The notes: a model not told the origin generated them from the sequence alone. A DNA stretch of 64,000 nucleotides from Macrotrachela quadricornifera (GCA_022393335.1 JAJEKB010001307.1:1-64000), one strand, 5' to 3'. Positions 24,149 through 38,300 are shown, counted from the stretch's first letter. Made by a program: numbers and translations.

Positions 24149-24670
24149 TTATGTCATTGAATTAATAATCGCTTGTTTTGGTTCAGCTGTTTTATAAAAA
24201 ACATTTTTTATAAGTAAACACCGGGGACTTACATATAATGAACTTTTTTCTTTTAATTGTTTAAAAATTTTCATTTCAGGTAAAAAACGTTTTAATGTTA
24301 AAATTTTTGTATCTTCATGTAAATCAATTTCAATTTCAAATATTGTTTTTTGTTTTGAATTTATTCTTATTATTGGTAAATATTTTATTATTTTTGTTTT
24401 CATATCTGATGATAATAATGTTAATTTTATTTTAATTTGTGCACCCATTATACCAAATGGTTCTTCAGCTGACATAATTAAACATTGTCGTGCAATATTT
24501 CGTAAATGATTACATGGAAGAAATAAATTATTACATGATAAATGTTTTATTTTACTTTCACGTAATGTTGTTAATAAACGTTTTGATATAAGTGATATAT
24601 GTTCTTCAGATAAATCAAGTTCAGGATCATAATTAAATATTGATTGATGAGAATTATTATGCATTGTCAT
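24149..24670 (-). CDS. REDD1/DDIT4-family protein, short copy
   Basis: Single exon, 173 residues, starting at 24670. REDD1 (DDIT4; charybde/scylla in Drosophila) is a stress-induced inhibitor of mTORC1 signalling. Family features: SAEEPFGIMGAQIKI (compare the EPCGLRGA motif of REDD1) and the C-terminal KEKSSLYVSPRCLLIKNVFY, aligning with the KKKLYSS segment. Residues 10 onward are the same as in the long copy at 28085-28876 until the last few residues, which differ (AEPKQAIINSMT here). The 5' end, an acceptor (TTTTTAG) then ATTTAATA before ATG, matches the long copy except one base, and both keep SHQ near the start; this copy lacks about 90 intervening residues. The missing part is low-complexity, so the protein may still work. 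Confidence 0.82.
   Translation of the reverse strand: MTMHNNSHQSIFNYDPELDLSEEHISLISKRLLTTLRESKIKHLSCNNLFLPCNHLRNIARQCLIMSAEEPFGIMGAQIKIKLTLLSSDMKTKIIKYLPIIRINSKQKTIFEIEIDLHEDTKILTLKRFLPEMKIFKQLKEKSSLYVSPRCLLIKNVFYKTAEPKQAIINSMT
24174..24646 (-). repeat. 473-bp tract identical to 28104-28576
   Basis: Every base I compared line by line between these two intervals (constant offset 3930) is the same, including synonymous sites, covering nearly all of the conserved REDD1 domain. Outside the tract both flanks diverge at once. This is the pattern of a recent gene-conversion tract or a very recent partial duplication. Confidence 0.9.
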
Positions 24671-27600
24671 TATTAAATCTAAAAAGAAAAAGAAAATAAA
24701 AATATTAGTTAGAATATTCAACTTTTTTCTTTTTGTAGAATTGAATCTTAATATTCTATCTAACCAAAAGAACGTTTTTGACGTTGAATTGCTAAAACAA
24801 CATGTTGCTCGGTGTTATTATTACTCTTGCCTTCTCTCTTTCTGTCGTTTTTCTTTTTCTTTGCCTTGATTGGCATCGAAATCGTTTGTATATAGTACAC
24901 ACCTTTTTTTTCTTTTGCTAAACAAACGATCTCGCCCGAGCTTTGTCAACAATCTATGATCGAACGATTTTTTCAAGTATACATATATATATACATATCT
25001 AAACTCGTTTTTTCGTTTTCTCTCTTTTTTTTATTGTTATTTTCTTCTTTTATATATAAAAAAAAACGAACAAGACAAGAAGTAAGTCGTGTTATTCTAC
25101 GCCCATGAATGCTGATAAGATTACATACAATATTGAAGATACACCTGCTCACTGTCAGACACTTTTTTTTTACTAATTCAACTTAAAAATAATAGTTTTT
25201 TTCTTTTTCCTTTTTTTTTCATTATCAGATGGTTTTTATTTAAAAAAAAAATGTCATCAAACAAACGTTCATTGATCTTTTTCGCGTCTATTTGATTGAT
25301 GGATCAAACAGACGAGCGGTATACATATCGAACGGCAGTATACAGTTGCTATTAAGAAAACAAATCCCTTCTCCTTTTATATATATATATACAGACGTGC
25401 GATCTAGATCGTTTGTCTTCTCTCTCTGTTTTTTTTATAACGTTTTATTCATGATCGATATTTGCCAACACACATATATAGTCAATGCCGCTGTGGTTTT
25501 ATATTAATAAAATCGACAAAAGAAGTAAAAGAGAATGTGGACATTAAGACAACAGAAAGCAATATTTGATGGAAGCAAATATTACAGCTACCGTCACGAC
25601 AACACAGGCGATGATGACTGGCTTATGTGTGTTTACTGTTGATGATGAAATTTACTTTTTTATTGAAGGATTGCAGTAATAAAAACAAAAGGACTACAAA
25701 AAAAAAAGACGTAATAAAGGTGAAAAGAACACACTATATTTTTCGTTCTTAAATAAGTATATATTATTTTTTAATAGAATGACAGTTGTTTACTATGTTT
25801 GTTAATTATTATTAAATATCTTTAAAAATATATGAATATTTCTCATTCATATTCAAAGTGAATTCATTACTATAATATATTTAAAGATTATTATTGAAGA
25901 ACAATTTATGGCTAATATTTTATATGTATGTGTGTATGTTTTTTCTTTCTCGTTTGATATGTATGAATAATGGAATATAAAAAGTAATCTAAAATAGCAC
26001 ATACGCAAAAATATGTCAAATTGAAATATAGAATTAGTAGCATTTATGCTTCAGGCTAAAAAAACGAAGAAAGAAGTGTTGAATACATTATCCTTGTAAA
26101 ACGTCCATAAAGTACAATCAACTTCTTCTTTTGACAGTAGCAAAAAAACAAACCTGACAAAGTTAACGTTTTTTTGATTGCGTTTGATATGTACTTTTTT
26201 TTTTTATCTAAATGACCATTTAAATGGAATATAAAACAGACAATAAGACCTACTTTGTTATGCACATAATCTAGGGAAATATATCCTTGAATGATGATGA
26301 TGATGAATGAAAATGATATGTTTGGTATGAAAAAAAAAAACTACTCCCAAAGGGTACTATGCCATAGTCCGCTTACAAACAACATATTGCATATATATGC
26401 AGGCAAATATAATTAGATAAAATCTATCGTTGTCGTCACGTTTACAATATGTGTAGTTTTTTTACAATGAAAAAAGATTTATTACTATCTTAAATTCGGA
26501 TATATTTAACATAAATGACTATTTTTTATGTTACTGAGCGTGACCTTGTTATGTTGAGTGTACGTGTCGAGCATCATTGACGCTATACACGTACTAATTC
26601 TTGTCAGTACGAGCTTTCATAGTAATCAATCTCACTATTTGATCTCATCATACTGATTTGCTATTGTCTTATCCGACCTAAATTCGCTTTTTTTCTTCTT
26701 TTCTATCTTATAAAGATTTTTTTTCTTTCTGTTCTCTACGTATTTAAATACGCGTTTAGTTGCAATATACTAATATCGAAAAATATTTGAAAGGAAGAAA
26801 AAAAAAAAAAGAAGTGACATAGAAATGTGCAGTGTGTGTGCACCATTACGATAGTATATATTTCTTCTTATCACTACCAATATCATGATGACCTTCATTC
26901 TATCATCAAACGACATATGTAGGCAAAAAAAAGTGATTTAAATCAATATATTTCAATCTATTATCTACATTTACAAGTCAGATGAAAATGAAATATCATA
27001 TTGAATAAATACTCAGGTATATCAATAATCACAAAATGTTAATTACAAAACAAAAAAAAAATCAGATGAGAAATAAGAAGAAATCCTTCGCCATGAAATT
27101 ATTACCATTGATATATGCTCTTTTGTTTACATGTATAATAAAGGCCACATTCTGAGTTCCTTTTTTTTTTCTTCTTTTTTTTCTCGTTCTTTCATCAGCT
27201 GAATTCTTTACCGCTATACCACTACTCGTTCTCGTCAATGAGCAAATTAACATATGTGTTTGCGTGTTATTCGCTTACATGTCTGCATTGTGAAAGTGAA
27301 TCAGCTGTTTTATGCTGTATATTTATTTCTCATCTGTTTGACATTGAGAAAAGAAAGAAAAGAAAAAAAATGAAGAAAAGAAAGAAAAAAAGAAAAGAAA
27401 ATTCATATATCGTGATCTGTTAATATTTGTTTTCAGCATAAAGAATATAGTAAATATTAATTTGTCGATATCGATTATTTCATGCTTTTGTTTTCTTTTT
27501 TTTTCTTTTATTGCTCTTGTCGGAAGACCGGTAGAACCGTGTCTATAAAGATATAGGTTCACATAAAAAGAACATATATATGTGTAGAATATAACATTAT

Positions 27601-28084
27601 AAAACAACACATAAACATAAATATATGAAAAAAGAAAATGCTTATGAGAATGGCAAATGATACAATACAAACAAACAAAAAAAAAAAAAAAGAAATGGCA
27701 GATGATCACAACAAGAAACAACAAAAAATAGATAATATAAGTAACGAAGAAAGAAAAAGCAAGAAAAAAAAAAAAGAATTTTTTATCTTGAATAATATTT
27801 AATATTTTTTGTTTTTTTTGTTTTACTTTACTTTTAATAACAACACAAATGGCTTTGTAATGGATCATTCTCGCAATTACAAGGAAAAAACACCCACACA
27901 AGCATATGTTGTCATCTGACTTGACAACGAACAGATCAAGAATATAAGACCGAAGGAAAGAAAAACGAAAGAAACAAATATGATTTGCCTAGAAATATAA
28001 ACGAGACTACGCGAATAAATATTGCCTACATTGAAATAAAAGAAAAAAAAAACAAATATATCGTTTCGTTGAATACTTTATTTC
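24671..28084. other. Spacer between REDD1 paralogs
   Basis: It contains the upstream region of the short copy and downstream region of the long copy. It is rich in poly-A/T, (TA)n near 24980 and 25380, and polypurine tracts near 27340-27400. The open frames here (for example 27323-27901) are encoded by homopolymer tracts and are not genes. Confidence 0.5.
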
Positions 28085-28876
28085 TTATGTATCAACAATA
28101 GCCCGTTTTGGTTCAGCTGTTTTATAAAAAACATTTTTTATAAGTAAACACCGGGGACTTACATATAATGAACTTTTTTCTTTTAATTGTTTAAAAATTT
28201 TCATTTCAGGTAAAAAACGTTTTAATGTTAAAATTTTTGTATCTTCATGTAAATCAATTTCAATTTCAAATATTGTTTTTTGTTTTGAATTTATTCTTAT
28301 TATTGGTAAATATTTTATTATTTTTGTTTTCATATCTGATGATAATAATGTTAATTTTATTTTAATTTGTGCACCCATTATACCAAATGGTTCTTCAGCT
28401 GACATAATTAAACATTGTCGTGCAATATTTCGTAAATGATTACATGGAAGAAATAAATTATTACATGATAAATGTTTTATTTTACTTTCACGTAATGTTG
28501 TTAATAAACGTTTTGATATAAGTGATATATGTTCTTCAGATAAATCAAGTTCAGGATCATAATTAAATATTGATTGTTGTGGTTGTTGTTGTTGTTCATT
28601 TGTACTATCTTGTTGATTATCTTTAATATTATTATTTGTATTATATTTGAATAAATTAACAATACCATATTTGATTTTTTGAAATATATTTCGATTATTT
28701 TCTTTTGTAAAATTTGAAGAAGAATTTATTGGTGAATTAAAATATGTATGTAATGTATTTGCTGATGAACTATATTTTTGATTAACTAAAGAATTTGTTC
28801 GTAATGATAATGTACCTTGTGTTGGACAAGATGCATTACGTGTAAATTGATGAGATGACGACGTTAAAGATGGCAT
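28085..28876 (-). CDS. REDD1/DDIT4-family protein, long copy
   Basis: Single exon, 263 residues (human DDIT4 232). The N-terminal 110 residues are low-complexity (Ser, Asn and Gln-rich, with a QQQQPQQ run). The conserved domain follows, from about FNYDPELDLSEEHISLISKR through SAEEPFGIMGAQIKI to SSLYVSPRCLLIKNVFY. In animals this domain acts upstream of TSC1/2 to lower mTORC1 activity under hypoxia, starvation or other stress. The ATG at 28876 follows an acceptor (ATTTTAG) by eight bases (ATTGAATA), suggesting either a 5' UTR intron or leader trans-splicing. The 3' end differs from the short copy (AEPKRAIVDT). This copy retains the N-terminal region, so it is probably closer to the ancestral form. 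Confidence 0.85.
   Translation of the reverse strand: MPSLTSSSHQFTRNASCPTQGTLSLRTNSLVNQKYSSSANTLHTYFNSPINSSSNFTKENNRNIFQKIKYGIVNLFKYNTNNNIKDNQQDSTNEQQQQPQQSIFNYDPELDLSEEHISLISKRLLTTLRESKIKHLSCNNLFLPCNHLRNIARQCLIMSAEEPFGIMGAQIKIKLTLLSSDMKTKIIKYLPIIRINSKQKTIFEIEIDLHEDTKILTLKRFLPEMKIFKQLKEKSSLYVSPRCLLIKNVFYKTAEPKRAIVDT
28104..28576 (-). repeat. 473-bp tract identical to 24174-24646
   Basis: Partner of the identical tract in the short REDD1 paralog, same orientation, about 3.9 kb away. Confidence 0.9.
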
Positions 28877-31800
28877 TATTCAATCTAAAATTAGATTTAA
28901 TTGTATTCAGATATAATAGATAAGAAAATAAATTATAGTTGTTGATATAAATAGAAAAAATTTCTTGTATATGTGTGTGTGCGTGTGTGTGTGTGTGTTT
29001 TTTCAGAGGTTACCTATATATCTATATGAATGTCACCGAAAGGAGAGTTGAGTTATATGATGATGTAGTGTCGTCGTCGTCGTTGTCGTCGCACACCCGC
29101 TCTGAACTAGAAATGCATTGCGAAAAGCTGTTATTCTTTTTCTCTCTTTTTCTATTCTCTTATTCTCTCTCTCGCTCTTTTTTTCATACTATGTGGTTAT
29201 ATATATTTCTTTTTTCATCCGTCCGTATTCTTGTTAAATACAGCTGATTGACGATGTCGGGAACGAAGTACAAGCCATACATTACTCGACGGGGTCGTTT
29301 CTTCGTTCTTTCATTTATTTCTTTTTTCTGTCGCTATAAGAAAAGAAACAGCTGTTTTGTCATGTTCAATGATTGGTTGCAATTTGACAACTTCATTTTA
29401 TGATGAAAAAAAAAGAAAAGAAAAAGAAAAAATGGCTTTTTTTTTTTTTTTTCTTTACTTTGCGTGTGTCGTTCAGTGCTTGAGGGTGGTATATGCTGTT
29501 CACGATAATGATGTGAAATCGGCACAAAAGATTTCTCGATTGTATGTATGTGTGTTACATAGGATGAACAAAAGCTCCCGGCTATCATCGATCACACATG
29601 TCTTGTGAAGTGTTCATCATTAAAAAAGAAAAACTTTTTTTTTATATTCTCTTTTCTCTCTACATTTTCCAATTGAGAAAAACTCATTATCGCTCTCGTC
29701 ATATAAATGACAGAAGGCGAGAACAACTGCAGCTGATATTAACCACATTTTTTGACAGAAGAAAAAAAAAAAAAAAGACAAATTGATCTTTTTTCAGACA
29801 TTTGTATTAGAAAATTACTTTCGTAAATATTAATCATTATTTGATCTATTATCTTAAATATAATGAGAATTTTACTTCGAAAATCTGATTTTTAATCAAG
29901 TATATGTATATGATTATTTTTTCTATTTAATTACTCCTAATGTTCTTATCAAACTTATCATATCTGTTTATTAATGATTTTTCTTTAAAAATAAACATAT
30001 ACAAATAAATCTCAAAACTAATTTTCTATAATTATATTATTAATTGAATTTTTATTAAGAAATTTTCCTTCTTGTATAATAGATGAATCTATCAAGATTT
30101 TATTTCTATAGTGATTATTATCAAACAAAATAAAATCTAATGTTATAAAAAGAAACCTTTAAAATATATTTATATTTTTGCATTTTAATAAATATTAAAT
30201 TTTATATTCAAGTAGTTAAAAAAAATATGATGAATTTTTCAATCGAAAGAAAAACGAATAAATCAAATACAGACGATATGTAATCAACAATTTACATTTC
30301 TCATTTATTTGTCATAATCGAACAAAAAAGAGAGAGAGAGAGAAAGTAGGGATTTTCATATCTATCAAAGGCCATCACCTATTCAATTTTATGATGACAA
30401 GAGAATGAGAAATCCTATAAGCCGAATGTTATTGTTATTATTATAAATTTTGCAATCAGTTGATATTTACTAAACATTTATTTTTATTCTCATCAGTTGA
30501 ATTTCTATCATTAATCCATTTTAAACTACTGTATAAATATCAATAATTCTATTTCAATATAATATTTCTATTATCAATTAAATAACAAATTATTATTTAA
30601 ATTCACTTGTGTATTTAATACATTATCAATTACCTTCAAATTCTATTCATATATCAATGAAAACCTCTTGAGATATACGAACTTTTCTTTTAATGATTAA
30701 ATCCCTTTGAAAAAAAAAAAAGCCTCTAAATGATGCTTACGTAAATTATATTGATATGCAAAGAAATGCGTATATACTATACAATCACGATCATGAGCAT
30801 AAAAGAGAAAGAATTAATTCATATTTGCATATTTGACACCATCATCAAATATACACATTGACACTCAAGAGGGGAGTGGTCCTTTGTCGGAATATATTCT
30901 CTGTCGGTCACAGTATGAGATACAAAAGTTTAACTATATATTGATTATAATGTGTGAATTGTACATTGAAAAATCGCGTCTTTTTTTCTTCTTCTTCTTC
31001 TTCTTCTTGTGTATTATTTATCTTAAATAATTAAAAATTCTACGGGAAGGATAAATTATATATGCATGATAGAATTTTTCGGAAGAATACATTCATATAA
31101 TTTTCAACCTTATTTTGTTTTAATTTAGTTGACATTTTCAGGATGTATGCTTTATATTTAAAATAATGTCAAATATATCCGGTTTTTTATATATATATTG
31201 TGTGAGTTCACAAAGGTTTTCTTTTTCTTTAACAAAATAGATTTATAAAATATTAACTTGATATTTTTTATAATTTAAATAGGATTATCATATAGGCAAT
31301 TAGTAGACGATTAATAGATGATATGCTTTGTAATTTTGATAAACAATATCTAATATCAACTTGAATTTTAACACCATATAAATACGAGTTCTTTTGTTTC
31401 ATACCTTTTTTCATACTAATATATGATGATTAGTATTTAATGACGAATATAAAAAGGAAAGAAAATGTTAAAATAAGTATTTATAAATGATTATTTGATA
31501 ATAATGATTCCATATATATTATTTTATTCATTGAATGATTTTCTTATGATGAATATTAAGAATATTTGATTAATTATACTCAATTGAAATCTTTTTTTTC
31601 CCTTCCTATTTTGATGTATAGAATAAACAATATTAGTATTGAAATAAATTAATAATAAAAATGACAGGTGACAAATTTAAAAATAAATAGATATACATAG
31701 GTAAGTTTACTTTAGGAAGTAATTAAGGGCATCGCCCTCTTTAAATTTTTATCAGAGATAGACCATCTAAAATGATGCGAGACATATTCGAGGAAACTTT

Positions 31801-32383
31801 CCTATAAGTCCGGATGGAAATATTAAAAATTAAAACGGGCAAAATTGTCTCGAGAGAATACTTCAAAGTATCTATGATAAAAATTTCAGTTCGATCGAAT
31901 GAAGTTCAAGGAAAGTTATCTTCGGCACAATCATATGATTTAGATGAAAATCTAATTTTTGAGAAAACTGAAAAATAAATTTAGATTTTCTTTTCAACAT
32001 TTTCACATAGACTTCACTGAGCACATTAAAAAAGTCTTTTTTTGATGAAAGGTTTTTCTGTCCACTTGTCTTGTTGTATGTGACTATTATTATATCCTAC
32101 ATATTTCCCAAACCATTTAAAAATGATAATCTTTATAGTTGTATCCATCAGATTAATCTTATGGATAAAGTTTCTTTAACGCACAACATCCAAAAAGAAA
32201 ACCGGTCGACATCAAACAAAAAAAAAAAAAGAAAAGAAAACGAACAATATGAATACAAATTGTTCGTTGAATGTAATATGTAAGTTCATAAACAAAAAAA
32301 AAGAAAAAAGAAAAAAACAACATAATTTGTTGTTTCAATATAATATTTTTAAAAAAATAGAAAAAGAAAAACGAAACGACTGA
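28877..32383. other. Long intergenic region
   Basis: It holds the presumed promoter of the long REDD1 copy (pyrimidine-rich, CTCTCT and TCG repeats near 29066-29180). The rest is AT-rich. The stretch 31700-31980 has more complex sequence but no usable frame and may be an old repeat. The frames listed here in either direction are low-complexity. Confidence 0.45.
28972..28998. repeat. (TG)n microsatellite
   Basis: About 27 bp of alternating TG with one interruption, roughly 100 bp upstream of the long REDD1 copy. It is followed by the pyrimidine-rich, possibly promoter-proximal region. Confidence 0.8.
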
Positions 32384-35300
32384 CTAGGTCGTAGTTGATA
32401 TAGATTTAAAATAGTTTGTTTGTAAATTATTAATATTATTTCCTGGTGAATATTGTTGATTATTTACAACAGTTGTTGTTGATGATGATGATGATGATGT
32501 TGTATTAAGTAAAATTTGTAATTTTTTTTGTATAAATAAAATATTTTCTTCAATATCTTTTAAATCCATTAATAATGTTGATTTCATTCGTATAAAATGT
32601 TCATAATCATCAAATTGTTCATCAGAAAAATATTTTCGAAGAATATTTGTTACTAAACGACTACGTCGATCAATACCATCTTTTAATGACTTAGCTTCAT
32701 CATATTTTTGTTGAATTTTTTCACGTCGTTCAAGTAAATTTGCCTGAAAAATTAAAATTATTATAAATTTAAAAAAAAAAAATTATAAATATATGAACTT
32801 TAGTATGAGCATTATCATCTGTAATCATCATTAAATCATTCTCGACTCTAGTCAATCGACTACTAAGTTTGAGAAGAACTGATGTAATTGTATCAATTTC
32901 ACTGATATGTAATTTAAATTTTTCAATTTCATTTAATTCACCTTTTGATTCAATTATATTAATTAACTATGAAATAAATAAAAAATGAATTTTTAATTAT
33001 TTGTTTCAAAAATACCTTTGTACCAAGTATTGTATTTATTTCAATTTCATTATTAATTATTTGTTGATTTTCTTTTAAGATTTCTAAACGTTTCTTTAAA
33101 TTTGTTATTAAATCTTCCTAAAATATAAGAAAATAAATAAATAAAAATTTATAAACAATCTTTTTTCTTACAGATTCTTGAACATTATCATTAGATATTG
33201 TTCGTATATAATTGTTATTATTTATTGATGAATGATTAGATTTAAGTCGATCAGATATTGGAAATAAATTTCTTATATATTCTGAACTAAGATGATATTC
33301 ATTATTTATAATTAATTCATTTGAATAAGGTATAGAAGATGTTTTTAATTCATTATTTGAATTCATTTTTATGGGAAAAGATGTTTTAAAATTATTTGTA
33401 GATAATGGTGAAGAACGTTGAACAGCTTTAACAATTCGTATAGGTTTTCGTTGGATTGGTGGTGGATGTAATGTTTGAGATGATGATGAATCAAAATATT
33501 TTGTTGTTCTTATCATTGAGTCAGATGATGATGAAGGTGGTAGTGGTTGCCTAGATGATAAATCATTCCATGAGCATCTTTAACAAAAAAAAAAAAAAGA
33601 AAAGAAAAGAATGATAAATATAAGATAAGATATATTCACGTGCATCATTCTTTTAGTCATGTCTAATTCAAGTGCTGCAAATGATCCTCTTTATCATGAT
33701 GTTAGTCCAGGATATGTAAGTTGGACACGGAACTTTTTAATATTTTCTGCTTTCGTATGTTTAACATCAATTATATGTGCAATTATAGAAGCACAAAAGG
33801 AAAAAAAATTTTATATTATTATAATTAGTATAATTGTATCAGTATTTTTTGTTATATGTATTTATTATTTTTTTAAACGACGACTTATTTTAGCTGAAAA
33901 ACTTTGGTTTGTTAATGTAGCAATATTTATTTTATTTTTACAAGCTGTTATTTATTTAATATTTGTTTTTACTAAACCATATCCTATTCCAATTACGACA
34001 ACAATGGGAACAACAACACCTTTTCCAACAACATCATTTAATACAACTAATAGAACTAATACAACATCAACAACAGTATCAACAACATTAACAACAAAGA
34101 AATATTCATGGGAAAAACAAATTTTTTTAACGAAATTATATGAACATATTGATAATATGTAAAATATTATTAAATTTTTTTTCAGTTTTTTATTTTAATT
34201 TTCATTTATAAATTCTATTAATTTTATTATTCTATTCATAAATAATATTAAACAATATATATATCATTTTTAAAAGTAATACGAAATCTTCTTTTATATC
34301 TCGAAACAATAAAAAATATGAATCGATACTTGTGATGCTTCCAAATATTGACTAAGTCAGGATATTGTCATATAGAAATTTACAGATAAATATCGCAATG
34401 TCAATAAGAACAAGCCAACAAAAGTACAAACTAATTAATACAATTAGAAAATATAAAATTATCGTAACTATTACTACAATTATCTTTTTTCTTACTTTCC
34501 ATCTACAATAAACTCTTTCTGTACGTCCTTTATTACATAAATCAATTCAAAGTTCAAAATGGTTCATTTCGCATGTCAATATATATAGTCAAAATCTCAC
34601 CTAAATGTTCAACTATTATTTTACTAACTCATTAATAAAGAGAACATTCAATATTATGCAAAATTTTATAGTCACATTTATATTCTCTTACACTATCTTT
34701 ACAATGAAATAGTTTAAATAAATATAAGTAATATTATAAGATATACTGCTTACTTTGTTACATGATGTTGATGATTATTATTAATTGTTGTATTTGAAGG
34801 TGATAAACTATAAACTTTATTATTTACTGATATTGGATTATAATCTGTATAAGTACGATTTTCAAAAAATTGTCGTTTTGATTGAAAATCATTTGATGTA
34901 TCATGATGAACAGGTGAAAGTAATACTTGTGTACGTACTTGTCCAGCTGATTTTGGTCGAAAAATATTTTTATTTATTGAATTTTCATTTTGATTATTTA
35001 AAGTATCTTTTGATTTTGATCGAGATAAAGAACAATTATTAACATTTATTGACATTGATCGATTTGTTGTTATTGAACGAGATTTTTCACGTAAACGTTC
35101 ACTATATGATGCTTGACTATCTTCAAGAGATGAATCACTTGCTAAATATATGAATATATTTTATAATGATTTAAAATAATATAAAATATTAAAAAAAGAA
35201 GAGGGAAAATCAGAGTAGTTGGACGCTCTCTTACATATGTAATAAAGACACACATGTAAAAATAAAAAGAACGACTTTATCGGTAAAAGAACAAGTTGTA

Positions 35301-38300
35301 TTTATTAAGCCGATAGAGTGAAAGAGATAAATACATTTCTTTCTTTCATTTCGTTTTTTCTTTTACAACTATAACTTATTTTATAATAAAAAAAAAAAAG
35401 AAAAGAAAAGGAGAGAAAAGTGTTTGATTTTGATTTGCTTAATAATAAGATAGAATAGTATCTAAAATCTTATATTAATATATAAAGATGTATCCTTTCC
35501 TTTGAAAGAAATAAGGTACCGGTAGAAAAGAATAATAATGAGCTTTTTTCTTTTTTTCTACGTCAATTTGATGAGTCATATTTTGTTTTTTAATTAGAAA
35601 TTGATGGCACAAAAAAAACAAAGAAAAACGAGCTCAGATTACAAGGAGAAAAAATGTTTGGATTTTATATAAATTCAAAATTTTTCCCTTTGATAATGAA
35701 GTTGTATTATCAAATATTGACTATCATAGTAAAGTATGTTCTCGTATAATAATTGTCAATGTTTTATAAAGATAGATTCTTCTAGTTGTAGATTTATTTT
35801 AACTACGAATAATTCTATATCAAAATATTTGAAATTTTTATTAAAAAAAAAAAGAAAAAGAGAGATCATATTTGAGTTGAAATATGAAATCAAACGAAAT
35901 CTTTCAAAAAAGAAATAAACAGATTTCTTCATTTATTATAAAATAATAAACCTTGAGATTCACACTGTCAACGAACAATTATAATTCTATATAAAAATAT
36001 GATTAAGTATTACTCATTTATAATGTCGACTGATGCCATAAATCATCTAACAACATTCATGGTCAATTATAATCAAAAAAAAAAAAATTTCTTCCTTCTT
36101 TTTTTTCTTTTAAAAAATATTAATAATTTCATACTTATTTGTAAGCATCCATTACTAAATGAACTTTGTTCAGAATACGATCGAATTTCTTCTTTGTTAT
36201 TTAACATTAATGATGTTGTAGGTGGTAAAACATTTGTTTGATTACCATTACTTATTGATAATGAATCATCATTATAAGTCGAACTACAATCAAAAACTCA
36301 TTTTATATATTGTATATGATTTAAAAAAAAAAAAAAAAAGGAAAACCGAAAGAAGTACATAAGGTTTCGAATCATTTGTATAAAATGTTTATTCAGTTTA
36401 TTAAATAGAATATAAAATTGATCCATACCTAAGAAGATTATTTGATTCGATTTGTTTATGTTTGTGATTGATTAAATTGGAATGTTTGTTCTAAATATAG
36501 ATATATAATATGAACAGATGTTGACAGCTGTGATAGATTTTTCATTAAGAAAAAAAGAAGAAGAATTCTTTTCTTTTTTTTGTTTTTTTTAGTTTATATT
36601 ACCAATTGAATTATTTTATTTGAATAAGAAAAGAACGGTCAAGTGGACTAATGAACTTACTTGTTCAACAGTTGATGCCATTATTGTTTGCTCAGGGTCA
36701 TTGTTCGATATTGATGATGATGAAGCTAACGGTGGAGGTGGTGGTGGTGGTGGCCAAAAAGCTTGAACAGAATCAGAAAGTATAACAGGTTTTGATTGAA
36801 AATTTTTTTTTTGATTATTCATTGAATAAGTTGAATATGATAATGTATCATCATCATCAGGTTCATGTATTGGAGAATCATATGATGTACTTGATGATGA
36901 ATTTGTACTAATACTATTCATACTAACATTTGATATAGTACGATTTGTTATTGAATGTTTTTTTGATGATGGAGGATAAAGATAATAATGATATTGTGGT
37001 GGTGTAGAAATAATAAGTGTTGATGTTTGCATCATCATATTAATTGCTGATGATGATGATGAATCTTCATTATTAGATAATAATTTTGGTTGTGAAAGAA
37101 AAAATGGTTCAGTTTTTATTGTTTGAACTGGTTGAAATAGAAGACCATTATTCAATGAATCTTCTTCATCGGATTTTATAGGATTCGTTGACATTGATAT
37201 TGAACTTCTATTTATATTTGTATTTGTACACAGTGGGATAGATGAATCTAAATGACGATATTATGAAGTAACAAAAAAAAAAGAGAAAAAGAACCTTCGA
37301 ATACTCTCCGCCTACTTAAGAACATATCATCATAGTAAAACTCTCTTATTGACCTTCTTTAATATACTTACCGGTATTAGAAGAATTACTACTATTCGTA
37401 TTGTTATCTGTCGACAATTGTCTGTCTTTCTGATGATTTATTATAACCTTGTCAATATTTCCTTGTAATGTGTTAGTTGAAGATGTAGACGATGGAAGAA
37501 TAGATTCAATATCAGCACTAAGACGTTTATTTCCATATGTTATATATTGTTTAGATTTTCTTTGAGTAGAAGATGTACGTCTTAATTGTTTATTATCATC
37601 ATTAAGTAATATTTTGTTATTATTATTATTATTATTACTATTTGTTCGATTAATGAAATTAAAAAATCCACCATTATTAATAATTTTTTTTGTTGTTTGA
37701 CAATTATTTGTTGGTGGTTTAGCAAGTAAATTATTTAACGGCATTTGTTTATCGATTGTTATATTTTCATCTAATAATCAAAAATAGATATAGAATATAT
37801 AATTCAAAAAAAAAAATACTAAAGATTGTTTATACTTGTATGAAAATTATTTGTATTATTTGATTGTTTTATTTGTGAAATATTATAATTGTCATTATCA
37901 AATGTAACTGTAGCAGTGTTAGGTGTACAATGAAGGTGAGTAGCAACAGTTGTTGCTTGTCGACTAGTAGTAGAGTTTAAATTGTCGTCGACATTTTCTT
38001 TTTTTTTTTGTCTATATCTTCGGCTATCGTTATTCTCTTCTTTCGATAGCGGAGATGGTGAAAGAGAAAAAGAACGATGAATTGTATTTGTGGTCAATGG
38101 GTTAGGTGTGATGATTGTCCTTCTCGTTGTTTCAATTTTCTTCTTTTCTTTTACTATTTCACTATGAATTTTTTTCTTTTGTTCGTTTGTAGACAAAGAT
38201 GAAGACGTAACTATGGTCGATGGTTGATAATTACTACGTGTTATTGGTGATATTGAACGAATTTCTTTAGGCATATTTTGATCGAAATGAACAGATTTTT

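Noticed and set aside
27323..27901. 192-residue minus-strand frame
   Set aside because: Composed almost wholly of Phe, Lys and Ile codons from poly-A/T and polypurine tracts; the strand opposite is equally open.
31700..31980. Sequence that looks more complex than its surroundings, considered as a transposon or viral remnant
   Set aside because: No frame, repeat ends or recognisable motif could be found by eye.
34785..35042. Plus-strand frame antisense to Shroom exon 8
   Set aside because: Shadow of a confirmed coding exon.
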